DNA of 64,000 bases. Origin: Bacteroidota bacterium (GTDB lineage: Bacteria; Bacteroidota; Bacteroidia; Chitinophagales; Chitinophagaceae). The notes beneath the pieces were generated by a model. That model worked only from the letters and a program-made list of their open reading frames with translations, was not told where the DNA came from and made no database searches. Location: NCBI GenBank assembly GCA_026391455.1, contig JAPLEH010000004.1:1-64000 (forward strand), read 5' to 3'. The first letter of the stretch is position 1; each line of letters begins with the position of its first letter. A program made the position numbers and the translations under genes. Positions 1-8,018 of the stretch are shown one piece after another.

Positions 1-203
1 CCGACACCATACAATAAAGTGATCCAGAAACCTTTTCTTTTGGTTTTATCCCGTTTTACATTGTCGATGACCTGGCTGGCATAATGGGGTTGTGCTCCTA
101 ACTGGCAAAGCCGGGTTATCATATCCTGTTCGCTTTTCCCCTCGCGCATCAGCCGCGCAGCTTCAAGATGCAATTGGTCGATGAATAGATTTTCGTCCTG
201 CAT
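1..203 (-). CDS. Small hypothetical membrane protein, partial (3' end outside window)
   Basis: An ATG at 203 opens a frame that stays open to the left edge (67 codons visible). The first 55 residues are hydrophilic and probably helical, starting MQDENLFIDQLHLEAARLM. After a basic stretch (KRDKTKRK), a hydrophobic segment begins (GFWITLLYGV) and runs off the edge, so a membrane segment is likely. I do not recognise a family. The start lies 8 bp past the stop of the alcohol dehydrogenase gene on the same strand, so the two are probably co-transcribed. Confidence 0.6.
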   Translation of the reverse strand, partial: MQDENLFIDQLHLEAARLMREGKSEQDMITRLCQLGAQPHYASQVIDNVKRDKTKRKGFWITLLYGV

Positions 204-211
204 GGGGCGGC

Positions 212-1285
212 TTATAATTTATCGTAGAGCGCCCGCAGTTTTTCGCGTGTCATGATCTGCTCCCAGTCTTTGCCCAGGGCGTTTTCCCAGAGTGGTTTCA
301 TGCCGAGCGATACGTCCATCATTTTATTGAAATCTTCTTCTGTGAGATTTTTACAAATACCGGTTGGAATATCAATCTTGTTTTTTTCCACCATGTATTT
401 GAACTCTTTCACCCCTGCAGGATAGTATTCTTCGAGGTGATTCATTACAATACAGTTGCCGATACCGTGTTTGGTTCCCAGTAAATAACTGAGTCCATAG
501 CTTACCGCATGGGCCACCCCCACCTGTGAATAGGCAATACTCATACCACCGGCATACGAGGCCATCATCAGTTTGTCATCACAATCATCATCCCATTCAG
601 CTTTATTGACAAATACATCCCGGCAAAGCTGCAACGCTTTTTCGCCATAGCTTTTACTGAACTCATTGAGGTAAGTGCCTTCGAGGCTTTCAATGCAATG
701 GATATAGCAATCCATACCGGTATAAAAGCGCTGATTTACCGGCGCGTCTTTGGTGAGCTCTGGGTCGAGTACGATCTGATCAAACGGGGTGAAGTCGGAG
801 TTCATGCCCAGTTTCTTCGTGGGGCCGGTGAGTACCGTGGTACGAGATACTTCTGCACCAGTGCCACTCAGCGTGGGGATGCCCGCTTTGTATACACCGG
901 GAACTTTTACCAGGTCCCAACCCTGGTAATCAGCAGAAGATCCGGGATTATTCATCATCAATGCCACAGCTTTCGCAAGATCCATGGTGGAGCCACCTCC
1001 GATACCAATAACGCCGCTCACCGTGCCGAATTCTTCTTTAAGTTGATGGGCCAGCGTATCCACATAGGTGGTTTTGGGTTCATAAGTTACATCCGCAAAA
1101 ATGATCTTATCGTTGCCACGAACCGGAATACGATCAACCAGTGGTTTGCCGGTAAAATAATGGTCCACTAAAAATATCATGGGGGCATCGGCTTTGCGCT
1201 GCGGGGCCAGTATCTCGTCAAGTTGATTAAAACTGCCACGGCCATAGACTACATAGCCGATCATTTTGAAGTTGCGGAATTTCAT
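212..1285 (-). CDS. Iron-containing alcohol dehydrogenase (KdnB-like)
   Basis: A 357-aa group III (Fe-dependent) NAD(P)-linked dehydrogenase. The dinucleotide-binding GGGS is near residue 96. The metal ligands follow in family spacing: D and H in MDCYIHCIES (4 apart), then two His 14 apart in GVAHAVSYGL and GTKHGIG. The N-terminus FRNFKMIGYVVYGRGSF resembles the subfamily that includes KdnB, the 3-deoxy-D-manno-octulosonate 8-oxidase that forms 8-amino-Kdo with the aminotransferase KdnA. That assignment is from memory, and no kdnA is visible here. The start at 1285 (MKFRNF) is preferred over an upstream in-frame ATG (MEICPQ) because homology-like sequence begins there. The downstream gene follows after 8 bp. 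Confidence 0.85.
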   Translation of the reverse strand: MKFRNFKMIGYVVYGRGSFNQLDEILAPQRKADAPMIFLVDHYFTGKPLVDRIPVRGNDKIIFADVTYEPKTTYVDTLAHQLKEEFGTVSGVIGIGGGSTMDLAKAVALMMNNPGSSADYQGWDLVKVPGVYKAGIPTLSGTGAEVSRTTVLTGPTKKLGMNSDFTPFDQIVLDPELTKDAPVNQRFYTGMDCYIHCIESLEGTYLNEFSKSYGEKALQLCRDVFVNKAEWDDDCDDKLMMASYAGGMSIAYSQVGVAHAVSYGLSYLLGTKHGIGNCIVMNHLEEYYPAGVKEFKYMVEKNKIDIPTGICKNLTEEDFNKMMDVSLGMKPLWENALGKDWEQIMTREKLRALYDKL

Positions 1286-1312
1286 GCGGGGAATTTGGGG
1301 GCAAATTTCCAC

Positions 1313-1816
1313 AATTATGCTGAAGCCACGAAAACAAATTCAGGTTGGCCACAGATGAACACAGATGGACACGGATAAATACAGGTCGCCTGCCTTTCGG
1401 CAGGTAAACCTTCGGCGAGAAGTTCAGCCACAACCTGTCCCGCCTCAGCGGGAGATGAACACAGATGGACACAAATAAATACAGCTTATTAAGCTGTATT
1501 CCTCCTAAACTCCTCTTCTCTGCGTGAGGCATTCGTCTTCGGCGAGAAGTTCAGCCACAGCCTGTCCCGCCTCAGCGGGAAATAGCACTAATGACACGAA
1601 AAATACATGTTTGCCTTCGGCAAAAGTTGGCCACAGATGAACACAAATGGCCACGGATAAATACAGGTTGGCCACGAATGGCACAGCCTGTCCCGCCACA
1701 GCGGGAGATGAACACAAACAACTAAACAACCACGGCGAATTGTATTCAACTTATTCAACCTATGTAACCTATGCAACCTATGCAACTTCTTGAACCTATG
1801 GAACCTCTTGAACCTT
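1313..1816. repeat. Intergenic repeat cluster between the alcohol dehydrogenase and purT
   Basis: About 500 bp without a plausible gene, built of interspersed units. Unit A (ggccacagatgaacacagat and variants, often continuing into ggataaatacag) occurs near 1346, 1453, 1628 and, truncated, 1707. Unit B (cctgtcccgcctcagcggga) occurs near 1434, 1562 and 1688 and can form a TCCCGC/GCGGGA hairpin. Unit C (cttcggcgagaagttcagcc) occurs near 1411 and 1539. At the right end, 1749-1816, is a 9-nt tandem array (consensus cctatgcaa with variants) running up to the purT stop codon. Unit A resembles dispersed intergenic repeats I recall from many environmental bacteria; its function is unknown. Confidence 0.75.
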
Positions 1817-2980
1817 TTATTCAATCCGTATCTGGTCAGCAACGGTCTTTGCTTTTTTCCGAAGTACAGTCGTATCTGCATCGATTTTATCGTAAGCAAG
1901 GGCAACAGCCATGCGGCGATATGGGCGGGTGGTGGGTTTTCCAAAAATGCGGATATCCGTTTGTGGCTCGCGCAATGCTTCTTCCACTCCCCTGATCGTA
2001 AATTGCTCCAATGATCGATTGGCAAGTATTACAGCACTGGCACCGGCCCGTTCCAATTGTATAGCAGGTATCGGTAATCCCAATATGGCCCGTGCATGAA
2101 GTTCAAACTCGGATAGGTTTTGGGTATTAGCAAGGGTAACCATTCCTGTGTCATGCGGGCGCGGACTGAGTTCAGAGAAATAAACCCCTTTATCCGTTAA
2201 AAAGAACTCCACACCCCAAAGCCCTGCACCGGTAAGCGCTGCTGTAACTTTTTCTGCCATCATACAGGCATCCGCATAATCCTGTTCGCTAATGGCTACC
2301 GGCTGCCAGCTCTCCTGATAATCGCCTCTTTCCTGCCGGTGACCGATAGGCGGACAAAATAAAGCCGGCCCGTTTTTCTGTGTCACTGTGAGAAGCGTTA
2401 TCTCGGTATGAAACGCAATGAATTCCTCAATGATCACTTCTTTGATATCTCCGCGGGAATTGTTGATCGCATACTCCCATACCTGCTGGCGACTTTCATT
2501 ATCTTTTAATACGGATTGTCCTTTTCCGGAAGAAGACATCAGGGGCTTTACCACACAAGGCAAGCCAATGGCATCTACGGCGGCGTTGAATTCTTCCACT
2601 GTAGTGGCGTAGAAATACCGGGCAGTTCGTAATCCCAGTTCTTTACTCGCCAAATCACGAATGAGTTTGCGGTTCATGGTATAATTCGCTGCACGCGCAC
2701 TCGGCACCACCTGTATCTGTTTTTTTTCATACTCATAAAAGCGCTCGGTACGTATCGCTTCGATTTCCGGTACTACGAGATCGGGTTGATGTTTTGCCAC
2801 AATACGGTCCAGCTCCTCCCCATTTAGCATGTCAATCACTTCATATCCATCAGCCAGCTGCATAGCGGGAGCGCCGGCATAACTGTCCACCGCAATGACG
2901 GTTTGACCCAATCGTTTTAAGGAGATCACCAGTTCTTTACCCAATTCACCGCTGCCGAGCAGGAGTATTTTCTTTTGCAT
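1817..2980 (-). CDS. purT: Formate-dependent phosphoribosylglycinamide formyltransferase PurT
   Basis: A 387-aa ATP-grasp enzyme that formylates glycinamide ribonucleotide with formate and ATP, the folate-independent route for step three of purine synthesis. The N-terminal nucleotide-binding start is [12 protein letters not shown] (residues 5-16). The ATP-grasp core holds [14 protein letters not shown] (about 151-164) and the ligand-rich WGVEFF...[11 protein letters not shown] segment (about 258-282). The length is normal for the family. No other purine gene is adjacent. The stop codon abuts a 9-nt tandem repeat array. Confidence 0.95.
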   Translation of the reverse strand: MQKKILLLGSGELGKELVISLKRLGQTVIAVDSYAGAPAMQLADGYEVIDMLNGEELDRIVAKHQPDLVVPEIEAIRTERFYEYEKKQIQVVPSARAANYTMNRKLIRDLASKELGLRTARYFYATTVEEFNAAVDAIGLPCVVKPLMSSSGKGQSVLKDNESRQQVWEYAINNSRGDIKEVIIEEFIAFHTEITLLTVTQKNGPALFCPPIGHRQERGDYQESWQPVAISEQDYADACMMAEKVTAALTGAGLWGVEFFLTDKGVYFSELSPRPHDTGMVTLANTQNLSEFELHARAILGLPIPAIQLERAGASAVILANRSLEQFTIRGVEEALREPQTDIRIFGKPTTRPYRRMAVALAYDKIDADTTVLRKKAKTVADQIRIE

Positions 2981-2997
2981 GAAGTATTAGATATGTG

Positions 2998-3005
2998 CAA
3001 ATGTA
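2998..3005 (-). promoter_or_regulatory. Candidate -7 box for purT
   Basis: The minus strand reads TACATTTG, an exact match to the Bacteroidota -7 consensus TAnnTTTG, 17 nt before the purT ATG. No TTG sits at the usual 19-20 nt upstream, so the assignment is weak. Confidence 0.35.
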
Positions 3006-3030
3006 AAACGCTTACCAATAGCCTGATAAT

Positions 3031-3064
3031 AAAAAAGCAGCGGTGATGAACACCCGCTGCTTTT
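3031..3064. terminator. Intrinsic terminator after the NTF2-like gene
   Basis: A perfect 11-bp stem (AAAAGCAGCGG with CCGCTGCTTTT) closes a 10-nt loop, with A/T tracts on both sides. On the minus strand it follows the stop of the NTF2-like gene by 24 nt and ends in a T tract, and it separates that gene from purT. Confidence 0.75.
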
Positions 3065-3087
3065 ATTGCTTTTGCAAAATTCGTTGC

Positions 3088-3444
3088 TCAGAAGAAAAAT
3101 TGCTCCTTTACCACTTTACCATCCTTTACTTCGTAAACAGCCACTTCTTCCATATTGCTCCTGCCCATTCCTTTGAGAGTTACATCCATGCCCATGGCAC
3201 AGGTAATATGCCGGCCCGCTACGATGAGCTCACTCACCCAGCCACCGTGCATTTCTTCTATCATGGCCTGAAACTGTTTGCCTTTTTCACGTATGGCATC
3301 GAGACCCTTTACGGTTTGAAGACCCTGGGCATGTGCCGGTTCGATACTTTCGCAATCTACAGCATACAGTTCTTCCTGCGCCTGCTGCCATTTGTTCTCT
3401 TTGAACAATTCACTCATTCTGTTCGCAACTTCCTGTGTTGTCAT
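3088..3444 (-). CDS. NTF2-like / SnoaL-family protein
   Basis: A 118-aa single-domain protein of the NTF2-like (SnoaL) alpha+beta cone fold, judged from the N-terminal helices, the central KGLDAIREKGKQF motif (the usual G..AI......F of SnoaL proteins) and the terminal strands (EEVAVYEVKDGKVVKEQFF). Such proteins range from isomerases and cyclases to ligand binders, and the sequence does not single one out. There is no signal peptide, so it is probably cytoplasmic. It appears monocistronic, with a hairpin terminator 24 nt downstream. Confidence 0.75.
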   Translation of the reverse strand: MTTQEVANRMSELFKENKWQQAQEELYAVDCESIEPAHAQGLQTVKGLDAIREKGKQFQAMIEEMHGGWVSELIVAGRHITCAMGMDVTLKGMGRSNMEEVAVYEVKDGKVVKEQFFF

Positions 3445-3544
3445 AAAAAATATTAAAGGTTTAAAAACGAAGGCGAAAAGCTACAATGATTTTATGAATT
3501 ACTAAAATGGAAAAACAGGCGGAAAGCATTCCGACTAATAGTAA

Positions 3545-4351
3545 TTACTTGTTCTTCTTTCTGGAAAAATTTTTTGCCGCTGATCTGAAATTGTATCCTG
3601 CACCAAAGGTCAATATCCGGTCGTCTTTCTTAATTCCGGTCACCACCACATTTTCATGTGTATAGGAAAAGAGTGTTGTAAAATAAACTCCTTTCCATAC
3701 GGGAATGTCGATACCCAGATCTGCCTGTGTTCTGTAGTTGCGCTGGTTGCCGAATGCAGGCTGCCAGTATGCATCGTAATACAAACGTATCCGCTTACCG
3801 GCCAGATAATGCCAGCCTGCAGCATACAGCGTACCTCTCCAGGTATTGATCCGATTGCTTCCATTGTACACTGCATCGGAATAGGATGTACCGCGAAACC
3901 TGTTTTGTTCATATACGACCGAGGCCGACAGTTTTATCACCTGCCATTTTTTTGACAACACCTGCCAGGTAGCACCAGCTCCGTAAAAGATCCGGTTGTT
4001 GATCTTTCTCCGGTAGTTTGCGGCTACATAGAGCATTCCAAAGGGATAGACCTTACGCTCCGGCGAATAATAAATATAATTGCGGCTGAATACATCATTG
4101 TCTGCTTTTACACGGGAAAACTCCTGGTAGAGACTGCTGTTTTGTGATTTGAAAACAAATTTTTCACCTGGCCGGAAAGAAAATTCCGCTCTGCTCCGGA
4201 TCGTGAGCACATTTACATTACCCTGCTGATAATTGCCGGTGATGCTGCTTCTCCATTGAAAGCGTATGCTATCACTTTCATTGAGCTGTGCCGGAATATC
4301 TGCACAGCTCAATGAAAATAACAGGATCGTTAAGAGGAACCTTCGTGTCAT
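3545..4351 (-). CDS. DUF481 family outer-membrane protein
   Basis: A 268-aa protein with a signal peptide (MTRRFLLTILLFSLSCADIPAQ). The mature part alternates polar and aromatic residues as in transmembrane beta strands, as in DUF481 outer-membrane proteins. A Cys at residue 16 is inside the signal peptide, but no clean lipobox is seen. It overlaps the upstream DJ-1/hydrolase gene by one base (TAATG), so translational coupling and a shared transcript are likely. The role is unknown. Confidence 0.7.
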   Translation of the reverse strand: MTRRFLLTILLFSLSCADIPAQLNESDSIRFQWRSSITGNYQQGNVNVLTIRSRAEFSFRPGEKFVFKSQNSSLYQEFSRVKADNDVFSRNYIYYSPERKVYPFGMLYVAANYRRKINNRIFYGAGATWQVLSKKWQVIKLSASVVYEQNRFRGTSYSDAVYNGSNRINTWRGTLYAAGWHYLAGKRIRLYYDAYWQPAFGNQRNYRTQADLGIDIPVWKGVYFTTLFSYTHENVVVTGIKKDDRILTFGAGYNFRSAAKNFSRKKNK

Positions 4352-5862
4352 TATTTAATACCGGTAAGTAGTTGGATGAATTCCGCTGGTTGTACCACAA
4401 ATGGCAAATGCGATGTATTCATTTCGAAAACTTTTTTCACCGTGCCATTGTCTTTGATCATTTGCTGTTGCAATGCATAAGGCACGGCGGCATCTTTGGT
4501 GGTGGAGATATAATACTTGGGAACTGCGGCAAAATTTTTACCCAACACTGCCTTATCATTCAATCCCTTTACAGGTTCCGCTCGGTGGTATTTTACCAAT
4601 ACCTCTTTTATATAATCCGGACAGTCGGCACAGACCACAGCAGGAATGGCCTCTTTTTTAATACTCACGAGCGAGTAATCTTTATTGAATTCAAAAGCCT
4701 CGATGGGTTTGTTATTCAAAAACTTGTTAGTGATACCCGACACCGTTTCACCATTGCGGGGAAGATAGGCGGCCACATATACCAGTTTGTCTATTTTGCC
4801 TGGCATATTCTCTGCTACTTGTGATATTATCTGGCCGGCCATGCTATGCCCCACCAGTATTACTTTACCGGGTTGTTTGCTCACCGCCTCTGAAACGGTT
4901 TTTACATAGTCACTCAGACCTTTGCCTGCACCATCGGTAGCGTCTGAACCGTGTGCGGGCAGGTTAACAACTACTACATTGGCTTTACGTGCCAGTTCAT
5001 TGCGTACAAAACCCCAGGCACTTTCATCGGCCCATGCTCCATGTACGAGTACATAAGTAGGATAGCGCTTGCGGTCTTCATCCAGCGCCTGCACCACCAG
5101 CTCTGCGGCGGCAGCGCCACTGTTTTGCTGCTGACCGGTAATCAGGTTTCCATCACGAACTGCAAAAGCCGAGAAAGGTGCGCCGATCACGAATTTTGAA
5201 TCCGGCATTTTTCGCGCTTCGTCTTCTATGCGGAAAGGCTGAATTTTCATGCCTACATAATTATCCGCGTACTGCTCTTCACTACTGGCAAAGCCGGTCC
5301 ATTTTTTTCCCTGTACCAGAAATTTGCCATTCGGTAATTTGGTTTGAAGGAGTATGCAGGTACCATGACAAATAGCCGCCGTGGGTTTACCTGTCTGATA
5401 AAAACGGGAAAAGAAATCCTGTATCTCTGTATTGTTGTACATCGTATACATGGGCCCCTGCCCTCCGCATACAAAGATGGCTTTGTAATCGGCCGGGTTT
5501 ACCGCAGATAACTTCATTGTGTTTTTGGTAAGTGCCATCTTTGCGGGATCTTTTTTAAATCCCAATGAGATATAATCGAAAGCGGCATACTTGCTCGCAT
5601 CTTCCGGGTCGCTGAACCCGTCAAATTTTAATTCGCCGCCTTCGAGGCTCGCAATATCTACCGTATACCCCGCTTCGCTGAATACCCAGTACGGGTGCGT
5701 GAGTTCTGCATACCAAACACCTATAGGCCAGCCGGTTTGTTTACTTACCGAAGGATTGGAAGCGATCATCAGTATTTTTCCATTATTGCCGGCATTGTGC
5801 TGTGCATTACCGAACGAGTAAAGGGTAATAAGAACGATCGCGATAACTAGTCTTTTCATCAT
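4351..5862 (-). CDS. Secreted DJ-1/PfpI-type protein fused to an alpha/beta hydrolase
   Basis: A 503-aa two-domain protein. Residues 1-20 form a signal peptide (ends SFGNAQ). Residues about 27-260 are a class I glutamine amidotransferase-like DJ-1/PfpI domain of the Hsp31 type, with the nucleophilic Cys in AAICHGTCILL (about 165). Residues about 268-503 are an alpha/beta hydrolase: oxyanion region VLVHGAWADESAW, nucleophile elbow GHSMAG (about 340) and a late His in TSHLPF (about 487). Hsp31-type proteins act as chaperones or glyoxalase III; the hydrolase resembles small esterases. Both active sites look intact. It is co-transcribed with the DUF481 protein and divergent from an HxlR regulator, so induction by a reactive small molecule is a reasonable guess. 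Confidence 0.85.
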   Translation of the reverse strand: MMKRLVIAIVLITLYSFGNAQHNAGNNGKILMIASNPSVSKQTGWPIGVWYAELTHPYWVFSEAGYTVDIASLEGGELKFDGFSDPEDASKYAAFDYISLGFKKDPAKMALTKNTMKLSAVNPADYKAIFVCGGQGPMYTMYNNTEIQDFFSRFYQTGKPTAAICHGTCILLQTKLPNGKFLVQGKKWTGFASSEEQYADNYVGMKIQPFRIEDEARKMPDSKFVIGAPFSAFAVRDGNLITGQQQNSGAAAAELVVQALDEDRKRYPTYVLVHGAWADESAWGFVRNELARKANVVVVNLPAHGSDATDGAGKGLSDYVKTVSEAVSKQPGKVILVGHSMAGQIISQVAENMPGKIDKLVYVAAYLPRNGETVSGITNKFLNNKPIEAFEFNKDYSLVSIKKEAIPAVVCADCPDYIKEVLVKYHRAEPVKGLNDKAVLGKNFAAVPKYYISTTKDAAVPYALQQQMIKDNGTVKKVFEMNTSHLPFVVQPAEFIQLLTGIK

Positions 5863-5930
5863 ATTAATTTTTATTACCCAAAATTGGTTGTGCCAGCGTC
5901 CTAAACCATGTAAAGCACAGAAAGGGTGGT

Positions 5931-5950
5931 TACGAACTTTTTGGTTCGTA
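5931..5950. promoter_or_regulatory. Candidate HxlR operator in the divergent intergenic region
   Basis: A perfect inverted repeat, TACGAAC-N6-GTTCGTA, lies between the hydrolase fusion (start 5862) and the HxlR gene (ATG 5968). Its position 18 nt before the regulator start and its symmetry fit a dimeric winged-helix repressor site. It is inferred, not proven. Confidence 0.5.
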
Positions 5951-5967
5951 GATTGTATTTTTACCGT

Positions 5968-6354
5968 ATGCCAGATGTGATTATCAATAAAAACCGGTTT
6001 TATAACCCGGTGGATTATATACTACGCCAGATCGGAGGAACCTGGAAAGCTCCGGTACTTTGGCGATTAAAAGCTAAAACGTTGCGTTATAGTGAGCTGG
6101 AGAAGGACATTCCGCATATCAGTCAGAAAATGCTCACGAAAACATTAAAAGAGCTGGAATCAGATGGTATTATTTTAAAAAAAACCTATGCCAGCGTACC
6201 TCCCCGGACCGAATATTCCCTAACGGCCAAAGGGAAAAAGATCATTACACTGGTGGCAACCATCCGTACAACCGGTCTCGAACTGATGAAAGACGAAGGC
6301 ATCGATTATGAAGCCCTGATAAAAGAGGAGAAAAAAAATGCAGTTAAGAAATAG
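5968..6354 (+). CDS. HxlR-family transcriptional regulator
   Basis: A 128-aa winged-helix regulator. The signature ILRQIGGTWKAPVLWRL (about 18-34) is followed by the recognition part RYSELEKDIPHISQKMLT and the wing LKKTYASVPPRTEYSLTAKG. The ATG at 5968 is chosen because the preceding in-frame ATG would put the putative operator inside the gene. HxlR proteins usually respond to electrophiles, aldehydes or redox state and control a divergent neighbour, here the DJ-1/hydrolase fusion. The only Cys-free core suggests ligand rather than thiol sensing. The 3' end overlaps the M23 peptidase gene by 17 bp. Confidence 0.88.
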   Translation: MPDVIINKNRFYNPVDYILRQIGGTWKAPVLWRLKAKTLRYSELEKDIPHISQKMLTKTLKELESDGIILKKTYASVPPRTEYSLTAKGKKIITLVATIRTTGLELMKDEGIDYEALIKEEKKNAVKK

Positions 6355-6970
6355 TTTGTGCTGGTCAGTACTGTGCTTCTTCTTACATAGTTGTGCGGTA
6401 AGCAAGAGTCCCCTTCGCACACAGGTAAAGCAATTGCAAAAGGGGATAATAAAGGATGATAGCAGCTACGTATATGCGCTTCCTTATGACGAAGGAAAAA
6501 CCTTTCGGGTTATACAAGGCTACTTTAGTCGCTTCACCCATAAAGAAAGGGCTGCCCTCGACTTCAACATGAAGAAAGGAACCCGCGTTACCGCCGCACG
6601 GGAAGGTGTGGTGGTACGCGTAAAAGAAGACGGATATAAAGGGGGCTTACATAAAAAGTACCGATCACATGGCAATAATATCGTGATCCAGCATCCGGAT
6701 GGGAGCCGTGCGGGCTATTGGCATTTTCAGCACAATGGCGTGGTGGTGAATGTGGGCGATACCATAAAAAAAGGACAGCTCATCGGGTATAGCGGAAAGA
6801 CCGGCTATGCCTTCGTTCCCCATCTTCATTTTCTTGTATGGAAAACAGAGAAGGGCAACTGGCAACAGATCGCCACCCGGTTTCAAACCAGCAAAGGCAT
6901 CCGTTACTTGCGTAGCTGGAAAAGATACAAACGCGAACGTACATCCCTGGCCGTACATAATCAGCAATAG
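6338..6970 (+). CDS. M23-family metallopeptidase lipoprotein
   Basis: A 210-aa protein with a lipoprotein-like start (FFLHSCAVSK, Cys about 19) and a LytM/M23 domain at about residues 55-185. Zinc-site elements are THKERAALDF (His and Asp, the long-spaced variant) and PHLHF (HxH). The cores GTRVTAAREGVVVRV and GDTIKKGQLIGYSGKTG match the family. M23 enzymes cut peptidoglycan cross-bridges or stem peptides, and the acyl anchor puts this one in the envelope. It overlaps the HxlR gene, implying a shared transcript. Confidence 0.85.
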   Translation: MQLRNSLCWSVLCFFLHSCAVSKSPLRTQVKQLQKGIIKDDSSYVYALPYDEGKTFRVIQGYFSRFTHKERAALDFNMKKGTRVTAAREGVVVRVKEDGYKGGLHKKYRSHGNNIVIQHPDGSRAGYWHFQHNGVVVNVGDTIKKGQLIGYSGKTGYAFVPHLHFLVWKTEKGNWQQIATRFQTSKGIRYLRSWKRYKRERTSLAVHNQQ

Positions 6971-6987
6971 GCCAACTATGATTACAT

Positions 6988-7623
6988 TTGAAAAAAATAA
7001 CGTTGGGATTACTTGATCAGTTTTTAGCAGGGTTAAGAAACACATCTCTCATTGAGTATATCGCTGTAGTGGCAGGGATTGCCAGTGTGTGGTTCAGCAG
7101 AAAAGAACATATACTGGTGTATCCGGTTGGGCTCATTAATACCATTGTTTATATCTACCTGAGTTTTAAATACCATCTTCCCGGAGAGGCCAGCGTTAAT
7201 TTTTATTATACCGTAATGAGTATTTATGGTTGGTATATGTGGTTGAAAAAAGATGATACCAAACAAACGGTACTGCACGTAACTTTCAGTGATCAGAAAA
7301 TGTGGATCAACCAGCTCCTTTTCTTTCTTTTCTTTTATGTGAGCATTTACTTTTCATTGGTGAAATTAAAAGAAAATTTTTTTGATGGTGCCATTCCCTG
7401 GGCGGATGCATTTGCTTCTGCAACAGCGTTTACAGGAATGTGGCTTATGACAAGAAAAAAAGTGGAAAGCTGGTATTGGTGGATCGCTACGAATATCGCT
7501 TCCGCTCCACTGTATTTTGTAAAAGGACTGATGGTTACCAGTGTATATTATGTTATTCTCCTGGGAATGGCCATTTGGGGATTGATCGAATGGAAACAAA
7601 AGGCAAAAGCAACAGGTAGTTAA
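6988..7623 (+). CDS. pnuC: Nicotinamide riboside transporter PnuC
   Basis: A 211-aa inner-membrane protein with about seven hydrophobic segments and PnuC-type motifs (YPVGLINTIVYIYLSFK, SIYGWYMW, WWIATNIASAPLYFVKGL). It imports nicotinamide riboside by facilitated diffusion, trapped by intracellular phosphorylation. The only start consistent with the conserved N-terminus is TTG at 6988; a nearby ATG at 6978 is in a frame that stops after 12 codons. A NadR-type riboside kinase lies 1.1 kb downstream and probably completes the pathway. Confidence 0.9.
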   Translation: MKKITLGLLDQFLAGLRNTSLIEYIAVVAGIASVWFSRKEHILVYPVGLINTIVYIYLSFKYHLPGEASVNFYYTVMSIYGWYMWLKKDDTKQTVLHVTFSDQKMWINQLLFFLFFYVSIYFSLVKLKENFFDGAIPWADAFASATAFTGMWLMTRKKVESWYWWIATNIASAPLYFVKGLMVTSVYYVILLGMAIWGLIEWKQKAKATGS

Positions 7624-7643
7624 CCCATTGCTTTTGCATCACT

Positions 7644-8006
7644 TTATTGAGCTGCTTCGGCAGTTGTTTCACCAGCCTTACCGGAGGAAAAGGGTCCATT
7701 GCCACAACGTTGTTTCCACTCATTGCGGAATTGCATTTTTTCTTCCGGGTTCATATTGGCCCATTTGCCTTTCCAGGGGCCGCCCCTTCTGCCTTTGCCA
7801 CCGCCAAACCCGCCTACGAGTATCCGACTTAGCACTAATAAGCCCAGGCCTTGCCAGAGTGTGAGAGCCGAGGCGCCCGCCGCCGGTACTAATACCGCAT
7901 TCCAGAGCAGCATTACGAACCAGCCGAATAGCAAAATACCGCCTGCCGCTGCCAAAATAAATAAAGGGATTAAGAACATTTTTTTTCTGTTGCTCATCTG
8001 TCTCAT
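7644..8006 (-). CDS. Small two-TM protein downstream of the ECF sigma factor
   Basis: About 120 aa (117 if translation starts at MSNRKKM, 7997). Two hydrophobic helices (residues about 11-35 and 40-68) are followed by a Gly/Lys/Arg-rich linker (GGFGGGKGRRGGPWKGK) and a short acidic-basic helix, NPEEKMQFRNEWKQRCG. It starts 12 bp after the sigma-factor stop on the same strand, so the two form an operon. The position is that of an anti-sigma factor, but no known anti-sigma domain is visible. Confidence 0.7.
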   Translation of the reverse strand: MRQMSNRKKMFLIPLFILAAAGGILLFGWFVMLLWNAVLVPAAGASALTLWQGLGLLVLSRILVGGFGGGKGRRGGPWKGKWANMNPEEKMQFRNEWKQRCGNGPFSSGKAGETTAEAAQ

Positions 8007-8018
8007 TGTATGATTGTT

